Source: Ensifer sp. LCM 4579
GTDB lineage: Bacteria; Pseudomonadota; Alphaproteobacteria; Rhizobiales; Rhizobiaceae
Length of the DNA stretch: 64,000 nt
NCBI RefSeq assembly: GCF_001854885.1
Contig: NZ_MDDV01000016.1
Span: 1 to 64,000 of the forward strand
Direction: 5' to 3'
In this document: in pieces, positions 28,208 to 35,140 of the stretch
Position numbering within the stretch: the first letter of the stretch is position 1
Layout of the letters: each line of letters opens with the position of its first letter
Position numbers and translations under genes: made by a program
The notes under the pieces: generated by a model
What the model was told of the DNA's origin: nothing
Seen by the model: only the letters and a program-made list of their open reading frames with translations
The model's database searches: none

Positions 28208-29571
28208 AGTTCATTTTCGCCGACAGCCTCGACCACGTGGATCCCGGTTATGACTTTCTTCGGGACCGATACGCCGAGGCGCGGGTCCCTTATTGGGACG
28301 ACGTCTATCCGCACGAGATCATGGGCTACGCGCCTTATGACGGCATGCTTGTCTCTCGCGGCATTGTCGGTGGAGCAGCAATTGGGGGCAAGTACACTGA
28401 AGCCCAGGCGATGCGCTTTCGCCGAGTAGGGGCACGCGAGTTTCTGCGACTTGATAAGCCGGCGTTCACGAATCTGCCTATCTTCGGCGACTGCGGCGCT
28501 TTCACTTACCATAAGGAGGACCGCCCACCTTATACGCCGGAGGACACTGCCGAATTCTATGACGACGGCCGATTCACCCACGGCTGCTCGGTTGACCACA
28601 TCATCTTCGACTTTGACGAAAGCCTTTGCGGGTTCGACGGCGGCACGGATGACGCCCGCCGCCGCTTCGACATCACGTTGGAAAACGCCGCTGAATTCCT
28701 GAAGGCCACCGCGCACATGTCGCGCCGGTTCACGGCACTTGGCGTCATCCAGGGATGGTCTCCGGGAAGCATGGCCGAAGCGGCGCGCAGGCTGGTTGCC
28801 ATGGGATATGGGTATCTAGCCCTCGGCGGCACGGTTCCACTGAAGGCGACGCAAATCAAAGCGTGCCTTCGCGCCATCCGCGATGTGATCCCGTCGAACA
28901 TTCGCCTTCACGTACTCGGATTTGCGAAGGCCGACGAGATCGAGACGTTTCAACCCTTCAACATCACGAGTTTCGACACCACCTCGCCGCTTATTCGCGC
29001 CTTCAAGGACGCGAAGTCGAACTACTATCTCCCCACGTCAAGTGGGGCGTTGACCTACTACACGGCTATTCGTGTCCCGCAGGCGCTTGAGAACCCGAAG
29101 CTGCAGCGATTGGCGAAGCAAGGCGCGTTGAACCAGGAACAGTTGGTTTCCATGGAGCACCACGCTCTAAATTCGCTCCGGGCCTATGATCGCGGAGAGG
29201 TCGAATTGGAGGAAACTCTTGACGCCGTGCTCGCGTACGCGGCCCCAGCATTGATGGGAGCGCCCATTGGCGATCTTCCGGGGGTAAAGGCTGTCGAGGA
29301 ACTACGGAGCCGCTACAGGCGCACGCTCACTGACAAACCGTGGAAGATGTGCGGATGCCCCATCTGCACATCGCTCTCCATCGAGGTTGTGATCTTCAGG
29401 GCAAGCAATCGGAACAAGCGACGCGGCATTCATAATCTCGGGGTCTACGAAGGCCTCGTCCGCAATCTACCATGCAGAAGTGAATTTGATGACGATATTC
29501 AGATTTCCAGCGATCAGGGCGCGGCAGAGCGATCAACACACAGTGGTGTCGTTTGCAGCCCTTGCCTCTGA
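28204..29571 (+). CDS. DpdA-like TGT-family DNA deazaguanine transglycosylase
   Basis: This 455-residue protein is related to tRNA-guanine transglycosylase and to DpdA, which swaps guanine for preQ0 in DNA. Visible equivalents are the base-binding Asp in IFGDCGAFTY, VIQGWSPGSMAEAARRL and GYGYLALGG, the candidate nucleophile Asp in NITSFDTTSP, and a complete zinc site with CGCPIC and the later His of GIHNL. tRNA-specific TGTs are chromosomal and differ at their recognition loops, whereas this gene sits between two DpdB-like genes. The ATG at 28204 overlaps the previous stop. The family normally ends soon after the zinc site; here about 40 further residues run 80-90 bp into the next gene. Confidence 0.85.
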   Translation: MKFIFADSLDHVDPGYDFLRDRYAEARVPYWDDVYPHEIMGYAPYDGMLVSRGIVGGAAIGGKYTEAQAMRFRRVGAREFLRLDKPAFTNLPIFGDCGAFTYHKEDRPPYTPEDTAEFYDDGRFTHGCSVDHIIFDFDESLCGFDGGTDDARRRFDITLENAAEFLKATAHMSRRFTALGVIQGWSPGSMAEAARRLVAMGYGYLALGGTVPLKATQIKACLRAIRDVIPSNIRLHVLGFAKADEIETFQPFNITSFDTTSPLIRAFKDAKSNYYLPTSSGALTYYTAIRVPQALENPKLQRLAKQGALNQEQLVSMEHHALNSLRAYDRGEVELEETLDAVLAYAAPALMGAPIGDLPGVKAVEELRSRYRRTLTDKPWKMCGCPICTSLSIEVVIFRASNRNKRRGIHNLGVYEGLVRNLPCRSEFDDDIQISSDQGAAERSTHSGVVCSPCL

Positions 29572-30595
29572 GCTCCAACAATTTGCCTTGATCGAGCGCG
29601 TTGCCCGCGACGGCGGCGGCCGCCTGAGCGGTTTTCAGCGCCCGCAGATCGCAGGGCATATCCGTGAGATCCGGGACTATTTAGAAAAGTCGGAGGCAAT
29701 CTTGCCCAACCCGATCGTCGTCGCCTTTACATCTGGTATCATGATCGAGGAGGCGGACGAGTTCGGGCGCTGCATGGTCAAGATTTCCTCGGACGACGGT
29801 CCTCCAGGTTTCGTCGTCGATGGTCAACAACGACTGACTGCCCTTTCGCAACTACCGGACAAGGATTTCCAGGTATTCATCTCCGGTGTCATCTGCGAAG
29901 ACGACGCCGAGCTTCGCCGGCAGTTCGTGTTGATCAACAACACGCGCCCCTTGCCGAAGTCGCTGATCTACGAGCTTCTTCCAACCGTCGGCGGCCTGCC
30001 CAGACGTCTTGGCGATCGCGCCTTCGCGGCCGAACTTGCAGCGCGGCTGAACTTTGATGGAAATTCGTCCCTCAAGGGAATGATTCACCAGCACACCAAT
30101 CCTGCCGGCATCATTCGTGATACCGCCATTCAGCGCGTCGTCATGAATTCGGTGACCGACGGCGTAATGCGGGAAATGATCCGTGAGCCGAATGGGGAGG
30201 ATCTCTGCTTCCAGGTGATCGAGCAGTTCTATGCCGCTGTGAAGTATGTCTTCAAAGATGACTGGAAGAACCACACGCCCAAGACGTCCCGCCTTGTTCA
30301 TGGTGCCGGCATCATGGCGCTGGGCTACGTCATGGAGGTCCTGGCCCTGCTCGATGGCGCCCGAACGTGGCAGGAATTCTCGAAAGGCCTGGCATGCCTG
30401 GTCGGCAGGACAGCGTGGACGTCGGGAGAATGGGAGTTCGGTCCGGATGATCATCGTCATTGGAAATCAGTGCAAAACGTCAATCGCGACATTGTCAGCC
30501 TGGCCCAGTATCTGATTACGATCGTACGCGCCGATGCGAAAGCGCGTCGAGCAGCCCTCACTGAACCGCCGGACGGTTCGTCGGAGGCATTATGA
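29489..30595 (+). CDS. DGQHR/DndB-type protein, DpdB-like (copy 2)
   Basis: This is a second DGQHR-family protein of about 368 residues with FVVDGQQRLTALSQL near residue 110 and QFVLINNTRPLPKSLIYELL after it. An N-terminal segment, GRLSGFQRPQIAGHIREIRD, parallels KGFQRKEIRNHV of copy 1. The C-terminal half differs from copy 1, so the two are old paralogues, not a recent duplication. The start is uncertain: ATG at 29480 or 29489, both inside the 3' end of the dpdA-like gene. The stop overlaps queE by ATGA (30592). Confidence 0.84.
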   Translation: MTIFRFPAIRARQSDQHTVVSFAALASELQQFALIERVARDGGGRLSGFQRPQIAGHIREIRDYLEKSEAILPNPIVVAFTSGIMIEEADEFGRCMVKISSDDGPPGFVVDGQQRLTALSQLPDKDFQVFISGVICEDDAELRRQFVLINNTRPLPKSLIYELLPTVGGLPRRLGDRAFAAELAARLNFDGNSSLKGMIHQHTNPAGIIRDTAIQRVVMNSVTDGVMREMIREPNGEDLCFQVIEQFYAAVKYVFKDDWKNHTPKTSRLVHGAGIMALGYVMEVLALLDGARTWQEFSKGLACLVGRTAWTSGEWEFGPDDHRHWKSVQNVNRDIVSLAQYLITIVRADAKARRAALTEPPDGSSEAL

Positions 30596-31224
30596 CCTAT
30601 GCAGTGAAGGAACTGTTCAAAACCCTCCAGGGAGAAGGCGCCCAAGCTGGGCGAGCAGCGGTTTTTTGCCGTTTCGCGGGATGTAACCTATGGTCTGGTC
30701 GGGAGGAGGATCGAGAGAGGTCGATCTGCAAGTTCTGCGACACTGATTTTTTTGGAACCGACGGCACGGGTGGCGGCAAGTTTGCGAATGCTGCAATGCT
30801 TGCTGATGCCGTAAGTAAAACGTGGGGACCTGAAACGCGAGGACGCTTCGTGGTGTTCACCGGGGGCGAACCGCTGCTGCAACTCGATACGCCATTGATC
30901 GAGGCTGCTCACGCCGCCGGGTTTCAGATAGCCGTTGAGACCAACGGGACGATGGAGGCTCCGGTCGGACTGGACTGGATCTGCGTCAGCCCAAAGGCGG
31001 GCTCCGAACTGAAACAGCGGCACGGAAACGAGTTGAAGCTCGTCTATCCACAGGTTGGCGCTGACCCCGACCGGTTCACCAATCTCGCCTTTGACCACCA
31101 CTGGCTTCAGCCGATGGACGGGCCCCGGCGACAGGAGAACACGGCAACGATTGCCGCTTATTGTCTCAACAACCCGCCATGGCGCCTCAGCCTCCAGACC
31201 CACAAGATGATTGGTATTCCATGA
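30592..31224 (+). CDS. queE: 7-carboxy-7-deazaguanine synthase
   Basis: This 210-residue radical-SAM enzyme converts 6-carboxytetrahydropterin to 7-carboxy-7-deazaguanine. The cluster motif is C-x14-C-x2-C (Cys in AGCNLW, then ICKFCDTDF), the expanded spacing known from some QueE proteins, instead of the usual CxxxCxx[13 protein letters not shown] is the SAM-binding GGEP motif, and AVETNGT and CVSPKAG are further family blocks. It is coupled to the upstream DpdB-like gene and to queD. Its presence in the operon indicates dedicated precursor supply. Confidence 0.95.
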   Translation: MTYAVKELFKTLQGEGAQAGRAAVFCRFAGCNLWSGREEDRERSICKFCDTDFFGTDGTGGGKFANAAMLADAVSKTWGPETRGRFVVFTGGEPLLQLDTPLIEAAHAAGFQIAVETNGTMEAPVGLDWICVSPKAGSELKQRHGNELKLVYPQVGADPDRFTNLAFDHHWLQPMDGPRRQENTATIAAYCLNNPPWRLSLQTHKMIGIP

Positions 31225-31577
31225 AGATCACGCAAGCCTTTACGTTTGAAGCGGCACATCGATTGCCGAACGTTCCGAGCACCCATAAATGCCACCGGAT
31301 GCACGGCCACTCTTATCGGGTGGATGTCCAGCTCTCAGGAAAGGTCGACCCACACACCGGGTTCGTGATCGACTTTTTCGACGTTGAACGCGCCTTCAAG
31401 CCGCTCCTGGAGCAGTTGGACCACCACACCTTGAATGACATCGACGGGCTCGAAAATCCGACAGCTGAAAACATCGCCATTTGGATCTGGGAGCGCGCAA
31501 AACCTCTCCTGGCGCAGTTATCATCGGTCAAGGTCTTTGAAACTCCTTTTTGCTGGGCGGAATACGATGGCGACTGA
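31221..31577 (+). CDS. queD: 6-carboxytetrahydropterin synthase
   Basis: This 118-residue member of the PTPS/QueD family makes 6-carboxytetrahydropterin from dihydroneopterin triphosphate. The zinc histidines lie in FEAAHRLP and HGHSYRV, the catalytic Cys in HKCHRMHG and the second catalytic His in [21 protein letters not shown] is the usual C-terminal block. The ATG at 31221 overlaps the queE stop and opens on MKITQAFTF, so the longer frame upstream is rejected. GTP cyclohydrolase (folE) is not in the window and would come from the chromosome. Confidence 0.96.
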   Translation: MKITQAFTFEAAHRLPNVPSTHKCHRMHGHSYRVDVQLSGKVDPHTGFVIDFFDVERAFKPLLEQLDHHTLNDIDGLENPTAENIAIWIWERAKPLLAQLSSVKVFETPFCWAEYDGD

Positions 31578-32304
31578 ACGTCAGGAGGGCGCACTGGTCC
31601 TTTTCTCCGGTGGCCAGGACTCCACCACATGCCTGGCGTGGGCACTCGATCGCTTCCAGTGCGTGGAGACCGTTGGCTTCGACTACGGCCAACGGCATAG
31701 AGTGGAATTGGACTGCAGAGCCAAGCTGCGGACCGAACTTGTCACGATTAATCGCAATTGGCTAAACCGTCTCGGGGACGACCACACGATCTCCCTTTCG
31801 GCGCTCGGTGAGATCTCGGATACGGCTTTGACCCAGCACATCGAAATCGAGATGGCGAGCACCGGATTGCCAAACACGTTCGTGCCCGGCCGCAATCTGA
31901 TATTTCTGACGTTTGCGGCCACTCTTGCTTATCGTCGCGGGCTGAAGCACGTCGTTGGCGGTATGTGCGAGACCGATTTCTCCGGCTATCCCGATTGCCG
32001 TGACGATACGATCAAGGCGCTTCAAGTTGCTCTCAATCTCGGAATGGAGAGTCGCTTCGTTCTGGAGACGCCTCTCATGTGGATCGACAAAGCCGCGACC
32101 TGGCAGCTTGCAAAGTGCCTTGGCGGACAGCCGCTCGTCGACGTGATCGTTGAAGACACGCATACATGCTACCGCGGTGAGCGCGGCCAACGGCATGACT
32201 GGGGCTTCGGATGCGGCGTGTGCCCCGCATGTGAACTGCGCGGAAAAGGCTACAGCAAATTCATCGCCGACGACGCGGGCGGAACGGGGATTTCCAATGG
32301 CTGA
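31567..32304 (+). CDS. queC: 7-cyano-7-deazaguanine (preQ0) synthase
   Basis: This 245-residue ATP-dependent enzyme of the PP-loop family converts 7-carboxy-7-deazaguanine to preQ0. The PP-loop [16 protein letters not shown] is near the N-terminus. [20 protein letters not shown] is a typical family block, and the zinc site appears late as CYRG, then [11 protein letters not shown]. The start overlaps queD by 11 bp. There is no queF in the operon, so the pathway stops at preQ0, the substrate of DpdA-type enzymes. Confidence 0.96.
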   Translation: MATERQEGALVLFSGGQDSTTCLAWALDRFQCVETVGFDYGQRHRVELDCRAKLRTELVTINRNWLNRLGDDHTISLSALGEISDTALTQHIEIEMASTGLPNTFVPGRNLIFLTFAATLAYRRGLKHVVGGMCETDFSGYPDCRDDTIKALQVALNLGMESRFVLETPLMWIDKAATWQLAKCLGGQPLVDVIVEDTHTCYRGERGQRHDWGFGCGVCPACELRGKGYSKFIADDAGGTGISNG

Positions 32305-32863
32305 TCCAGATCACACACGCCGCATTGAAGGCGTCGTTTTTCTGCTTGCATTCACTGCCTGCATCCCTGCCGCGAACTTCATGATCGGGAATATTGGAAC
32401 GTTCTGTGTACCGAACGGGCCTTGCCTGATACCCGTCGGTTTTGGATTAACCGCTCCAAGCGGTGTGCTTCTCGTTGGCTTGGCGCTGGTTCTGCGCGAT
32501 CTGGTGCAAAGGCGCCTTGGGTTCTTGTGGTCTGTTGGAGCAATCCTGATCGGCGCAATACTGTCCAGCACATTCGCGGCACCGAGCCTTGCGGTCGCCT
32601 CTGCTTCAGCATTTCTTGCTTCCGAACTGGCCGATCTCTTTGTTTTCACGCCGTTGCAGCGCAAAGGATTGATTGTGGCGGCCCTCTGCAGCAGCGTGGT
32701 CGGATTGATCGTCGATAGCGCCATGTTTCTTTGGCTCGCATTCGGTTCGTTCGACTTCCTGGCGGGCCAGGTCCTGGGAAAAGCCATTATGGTTTTCGCC
32801 AGCCTTCCCTTCTTGTTCTTGCTTCGCAAACATGACCGGAAACGGGGGCTATATCCTGCATGA
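32297..32863 (+). CDS. YhhQ/VUT-family queuosine-precursor transporter
   Basis: This 188-residue membrane protein has about six hydrophobic segments. It carries the family block around [17 protein letters not shown], matching the xSxxAFxxSExxD pattern of YhhQ (QPTR) transporters, and [13 protein letters not shown] near the first segment. YhhQ takes up preQ0 or preQ1 across the inner membrane. Here it overlaps queC by 8 bp and so gives the system salvage as well as synthesis of the base. RGLYPA ends the protein, overlapping the next gene by ATGA. Confidence 0.85.
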   Translation: MADPDHTRRIEGVVFLLAFTACIPAANFMIGNIGTFCVPNGPCLIPVGFGLTAPSGVLLVGLALVLRDLVQRRLGFLWSVGAILIGAILSSTFAAPSLAVASASAFLASELADLFVFTPLQRKGLIVAALCSSVVGLIVDSAMFLWLAFGSFDFLAGQVLGKAIMVFASLPFLFLLRKHDRKRGLYPA

Positions 32864-33762
32864 CCAAAGGCAATTCTGAGGATCCAGTCGGACCTGTTCA
32901 AGCAATCTGGCATGCGCTACGCGGGTATCCGTTCGAACATTACCCGCAGGTTTCGCAAGACGGTGTTGTCAAGCATCTTGAAACAGGTTTAGTTCTGGAA
33001 CGCGCGAGTCGCGAGCTTTCCAATTTGAAGGTCCCGGCTGGCGACGACGCTCTCGAAGCACCGTTAAAACTCGCTCGTCAGTCTCTCGACGAGGTTAAAG
33101 CGTTAACAGACTACCAGGACGGCAAGGCGACCAGGCTGCTAACGATTATCACCTTCCTAAGCGCCTTTTCAGGCGTCCTTTTCAACCGCTTCTCCGATAC
33201 CTACCCGCTGCAATTCTTCCTGAATGGCTTGTCCCTTGATGACACGTCGACCTACAAGACGGCGTTCGTACCTTTATCGTACCTGCTGTTTGCGGCGTTT
33301 GGGCTATTAGCTGCATCAGGCGCGCTGGTGACGTTCCATGCAATCCGTGCGCGCTTTCGATATCCTCGGGTAGTAAGTGAGAAGGGCAAGCCTAAATCGT
33401 ATGTATTTTTCAAGCCGATCGCGGAGGTTGCACCGGAAGATTGGAGTAAGGCCTTCCTATCAACTGACCCAACCAAGCTGAGAGATGATCTGCAGCTAAA
33501 TTACCTCAAAAACTACATTACCGAAGCCTATCTGGTCGCGACCAAGGTTGCCGACAAGCTGCGCTATCTCGAACCTGCGCAGCAACTGCAGTCCTGGGCA
33601 ATCAAAGCACTGATCTTGTGGCTTCTTGCCCTCAGCATCACGTTTATCTTTGTAACGCCGCCACAAAAGGATTCTAATGGTGTGATTCGAACGGCAGTCA
33701 CCATCGACTGTGCCGCAGGTCAAAGAGATGCCGCAACCATCGCTAGCCAGCACTGCAAATAG
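32860..33762 (+). CDS. Membrane protein resembling Pycsar/SLATT effectors
   Basis: This 300-residue protein has a soluble N-terminus, a helical stretch (LARQSLDEVKALTDYQDGKA) leading into a two-segment hairpin (TRLLTIITFLSAFSGVLF and SYLLFAAFGLLAASGALVTF), a soluble block (YVFFKPIAEVAPEDW, LNYLKNYITEAYLVATKVAD) and a last membrane segment (LILWLLALSITFIFVT). The D-x-KA entry into the hairpin and the K-x-x-x-L helix before the final segment are the layout of PycTM/SLATT pore effectors of abortive-infection systems. Similarity is by architecture only. It starts by ATGA overlap with the transporter gene, so it is made with the modification genes. Confidence 0.6.
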   Translation: MTKGNSEDPVGPVQAIWHALRGYPFEHYPQVSQDGVVKHLETGLVLERASRELSNLKVPAGDDALEAPLKLARQSLDEVKALTDYQDGKATRLLTIITFLSAFSGVLFNRFSDTYPLQFFLNGLSLDDTSTYKTAFVPLSYLLFAAFGLLAASGALVTFHAIRARFRYPRVVSEKGKPKSYVFFKPIAEVAPEDWSKAFLSTDPTKLRDDLQLNYLKNYITEAYLVATKVADKLRYLEPAQQLQSWAIKALILWLLALSITFIFVTPPQKDSNGVIRTAVTIDCAAGQRDAATIASQHCK

Positions 33763-34522
33763 GACGCGCCGCGACCACGCGGCGCCGGTCGTTTGCCTCG
33801 ATGCTGATAACACTCTGTGGGATACTGATGGGGTGTTCGCGGCAGCACAGCTTCGGCTACTGGCAAACGTCATCACTGCAACAGGCATTGACATGGCGGG
33901 AGAGGATCGGCTGGCGTATGTACGAGAGATCGATCAGGAGTTGGCCTCGCGCCATCACCTCGGTCTTCGATATCCTGCTCGTTTGCTGATTGCAGCGCTC
34001 TGCCATAGGCTGCTCGGGGATGATCCGGGCCTTGCCGCCCGAAAAACCTGGAACGATCCTTCTACAATTCCCCTGGCGAAGGAAGTTGCCGAAGAGATCG
34101 AAAAGCAATATCTTTCAGATCTGGGCGTGACGCCAAGACTTTTACCAGGAGTGCATACGGGGCTGGAACGATTACACCATGCCAACGCCGTCCTCGTTCT
34201 CGTCACGGAAGGCGGGCGCGACCGCGTTGGAAAGCTGCTTCAAGCAAACAAAATTACCAGGTATATCGACCGCGTTATCGATGCGCCGAAGCGAAAAGAA
34301 CTGTTCGTGCGGTTAAGACGTCTCTTCGGTTCCAATGGCCCTGTTTATATGATTGGCGATCAAATAACCCGTGACATTAAACCGGCCGCTGAAGCCGGCC
34401 TTCGAACCATTCATATTCAAGGTAAGTTTCGGCCGATCTGGGAGACCGGCGCTGCCGCTCCGACAACGCAGGAAGCGAATACGTTCGAAGACGCCGCGAA
34501 TGCGATTCTTGCGCGCGCCTGA
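33731..34522 (+). CDS. HAD-superfamily hydrolase, possible nucleotidase
   Basis: This 263-residue haloacid-dehalogenase-type phosphatase shows motif I LDADNTLWDTD (nucleophile and acid/base Asp), motif II LVLVTEGG, motif III Lys in DAPKRKEL and motif IV MIGDQITRDI. The helical cap lies between motifs I and II. I preferred the ATG at 33731 because AGGTCAAAGAG precedes it; 33710 is possible. It overlaps the membrane-protein gene by about 30 bp and is the last gene of the operon. A role in cleaning up nucleotide or deazapurine phosphates is conceivable but not shown. Confidence 0.8.
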   Translation, partial: PQPSLASTANRTRRDHAAPVVCLDADNTLWDTDGVFAAAQLRLLANVITATGIDMAGEDRLAYVREIDQELASRHHLGLRYPARLLIAALCHRLLGDDPGLAARKTWNDPSTIPLAKEVAEEIEKQYLSDLGVTPRLLPGVHTGLERLHHANAVLVLVTEGGRDRVGKLLQANKITRYIDRVIDAPKRKELFVRLRRLFGSNGPVYMIGDQITRDIKPAAEAGLRTIHIQGKFRPIWETGAAAPTTQEANTFEDAANAILARA

Positions 34523-34542
34523 GGCTCTACCGCTGCCTCGTC

Positions 34543-34788
34543 CTATGCTTTAGAGGACTGATCCTCGTCAGGAGGCGAACCCTCCCGCCGCGCTATCTCT
34601 GCGTCGATCGCAGTGCGGATAAAGCTGAGCCTGTCCTCGCCCTTTCGCAGGTGTGCGTCCATTCGAGCCTTCGCGCCCTCCGGCAAGGTAAGATTGATAT
34701 TTTCAGAAAACATCTTTTTGCGGCCCATGGATAGCCGGATCGCACGCAACCCCAATGGAGTCAATACCGCCTCTTTTTTCGTGTACAT
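34543..34788 (-). CDS. Ribbon-helix-helix (CopG/Arc-like) regulator
   Basis: This 81-residue protein has FSENINLTLPEGAKARMDAH followed by DRLSFIRTAIDAEIARREG, the strand-helix-helix pattern of RHH DNA-binding proteins. Starts at 34800 (GTG), 34788 (ATG) or at MGRKKMF (about 34725) are possible. The first two lie inside the operator repeats, which fits autoregulation. It sits tail to tail with the HAD gene and head to head with the small gene at 34864, across a strong palindrome. No toxin partner is evident, so it is more likely a local repressor than an antitoxin. Confidence 0.78.
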   Translation of the reverse strand: MYTKKEAVLTPLGLRAIRLSMGRKKMFSENINLTLPEGAKARMDAHLRKGEDRLSFIRTAIDAEIARREGSPPDEDQSSKA

Positions 34789-34849
34789 GTTATTGACCAC
34801 ATATCGTGTACATGATATTCGGTCATGGTCATAACATGTACACGATATG
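34780..34849. promoter_or_regulatory. Palindromic operator between divergent genes
   Basis: CATATCGTGTACATG at 34800-34814 and its perfect reverse complement at 34835-34849 form a 15-bp inverted repeat with a 20-bp spacer. A third site, CGTGTACATG at 34780-34789, is a direct copy of the core 25 bp away. All three contain TGTACA. The array covers the start of the ribbon-helix-helix gene and the promoter of the small gene, so it is the obvious binding site of that regulator. Confidence 0.9.
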
Positions 34850-34863
34850 AGGCATCAACAGTG

Positions 34864-35094
34864 ATGAGCGAAGCACCAGCAAAGAAAGTGAAGTTGAACC
34901 GCACGACCGATGGTTATCAGGCCGATAGGGGGCGGTTTATTATAATTCGTAAACCGGGCCGTAGCTTCACACGCGGTCCTTTTCATACTTATTGGGATGT
35001 TGAGGACACTGTGACCGGCAAAAGGAAAGTCGGGCTGTACTCGCTGGACGAGGTTCGAGCTTGGGTCACGCAGACATGCGAAAAAGAAAAATAG
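34864..35094 (+). CDS. Small conserved hypothetical protein
   Basis: This is a 76-residue protein starting MSEAPAKKVKLNR. It has a beta-rich middle (DRGRFIIIRKPGRSF, YWDVEDTVTGKRKVGLYSL) and ends VRAWVTQTCEKEK. No family is recognised. The size and basic charge fit a small DNA-binding or regulatory partner. It is divergent from the ribbon-helix-helix gene and sits immediately behind the operator, so it is presumably controlled by that protein. Confidence 0.6.
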   Translation: MSEAPAKKVKLNRTTDGYQADRGRFIIIRKPGRSFTRGPFHTYWDVEDTVTGKRKVGLYSLDEVRAWVTQTCEKEK

Positions 35095-35119
35095 GCGCGA
35101 ACTACTACTCCGCGCCTAT
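35081..35119 (-). terminator. Rho-independent terminator for the minus-strand DGQHR operon
   Basis: ATAGGCGCG at 35091-35099 and CGCGCCTAT at 35111-35119 form a perfect 9-bp stem with an 11-nt loop. Read on the minus strand, the stem is followed by TTTTCTTTTT (complement of 35081-35090). It lies 22 bp after the stop of the DGQHR gene. The stop codon of the plus-strand small gene falls inside the stem. Confidence 0.9.
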
Positions 35120-35140
35120 GCTGTCCGGCTCATTACACCA

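Noticed and set aside
31567-32304. A QueC-like component of CBASS or Qat defence systems
   Set aside because: The neighbours are genuine queE and queD with coupled starts, and no CD-NTase, QatA/QatB or ubiquitin-like component is nearby.
30592-32863. A tRNA queuosine operon
   Set aside because: queF, queA and queG are missing, and the TGT-family protein sits between DGQHR-type genes as in Dpd clusters. DNA is the better target.
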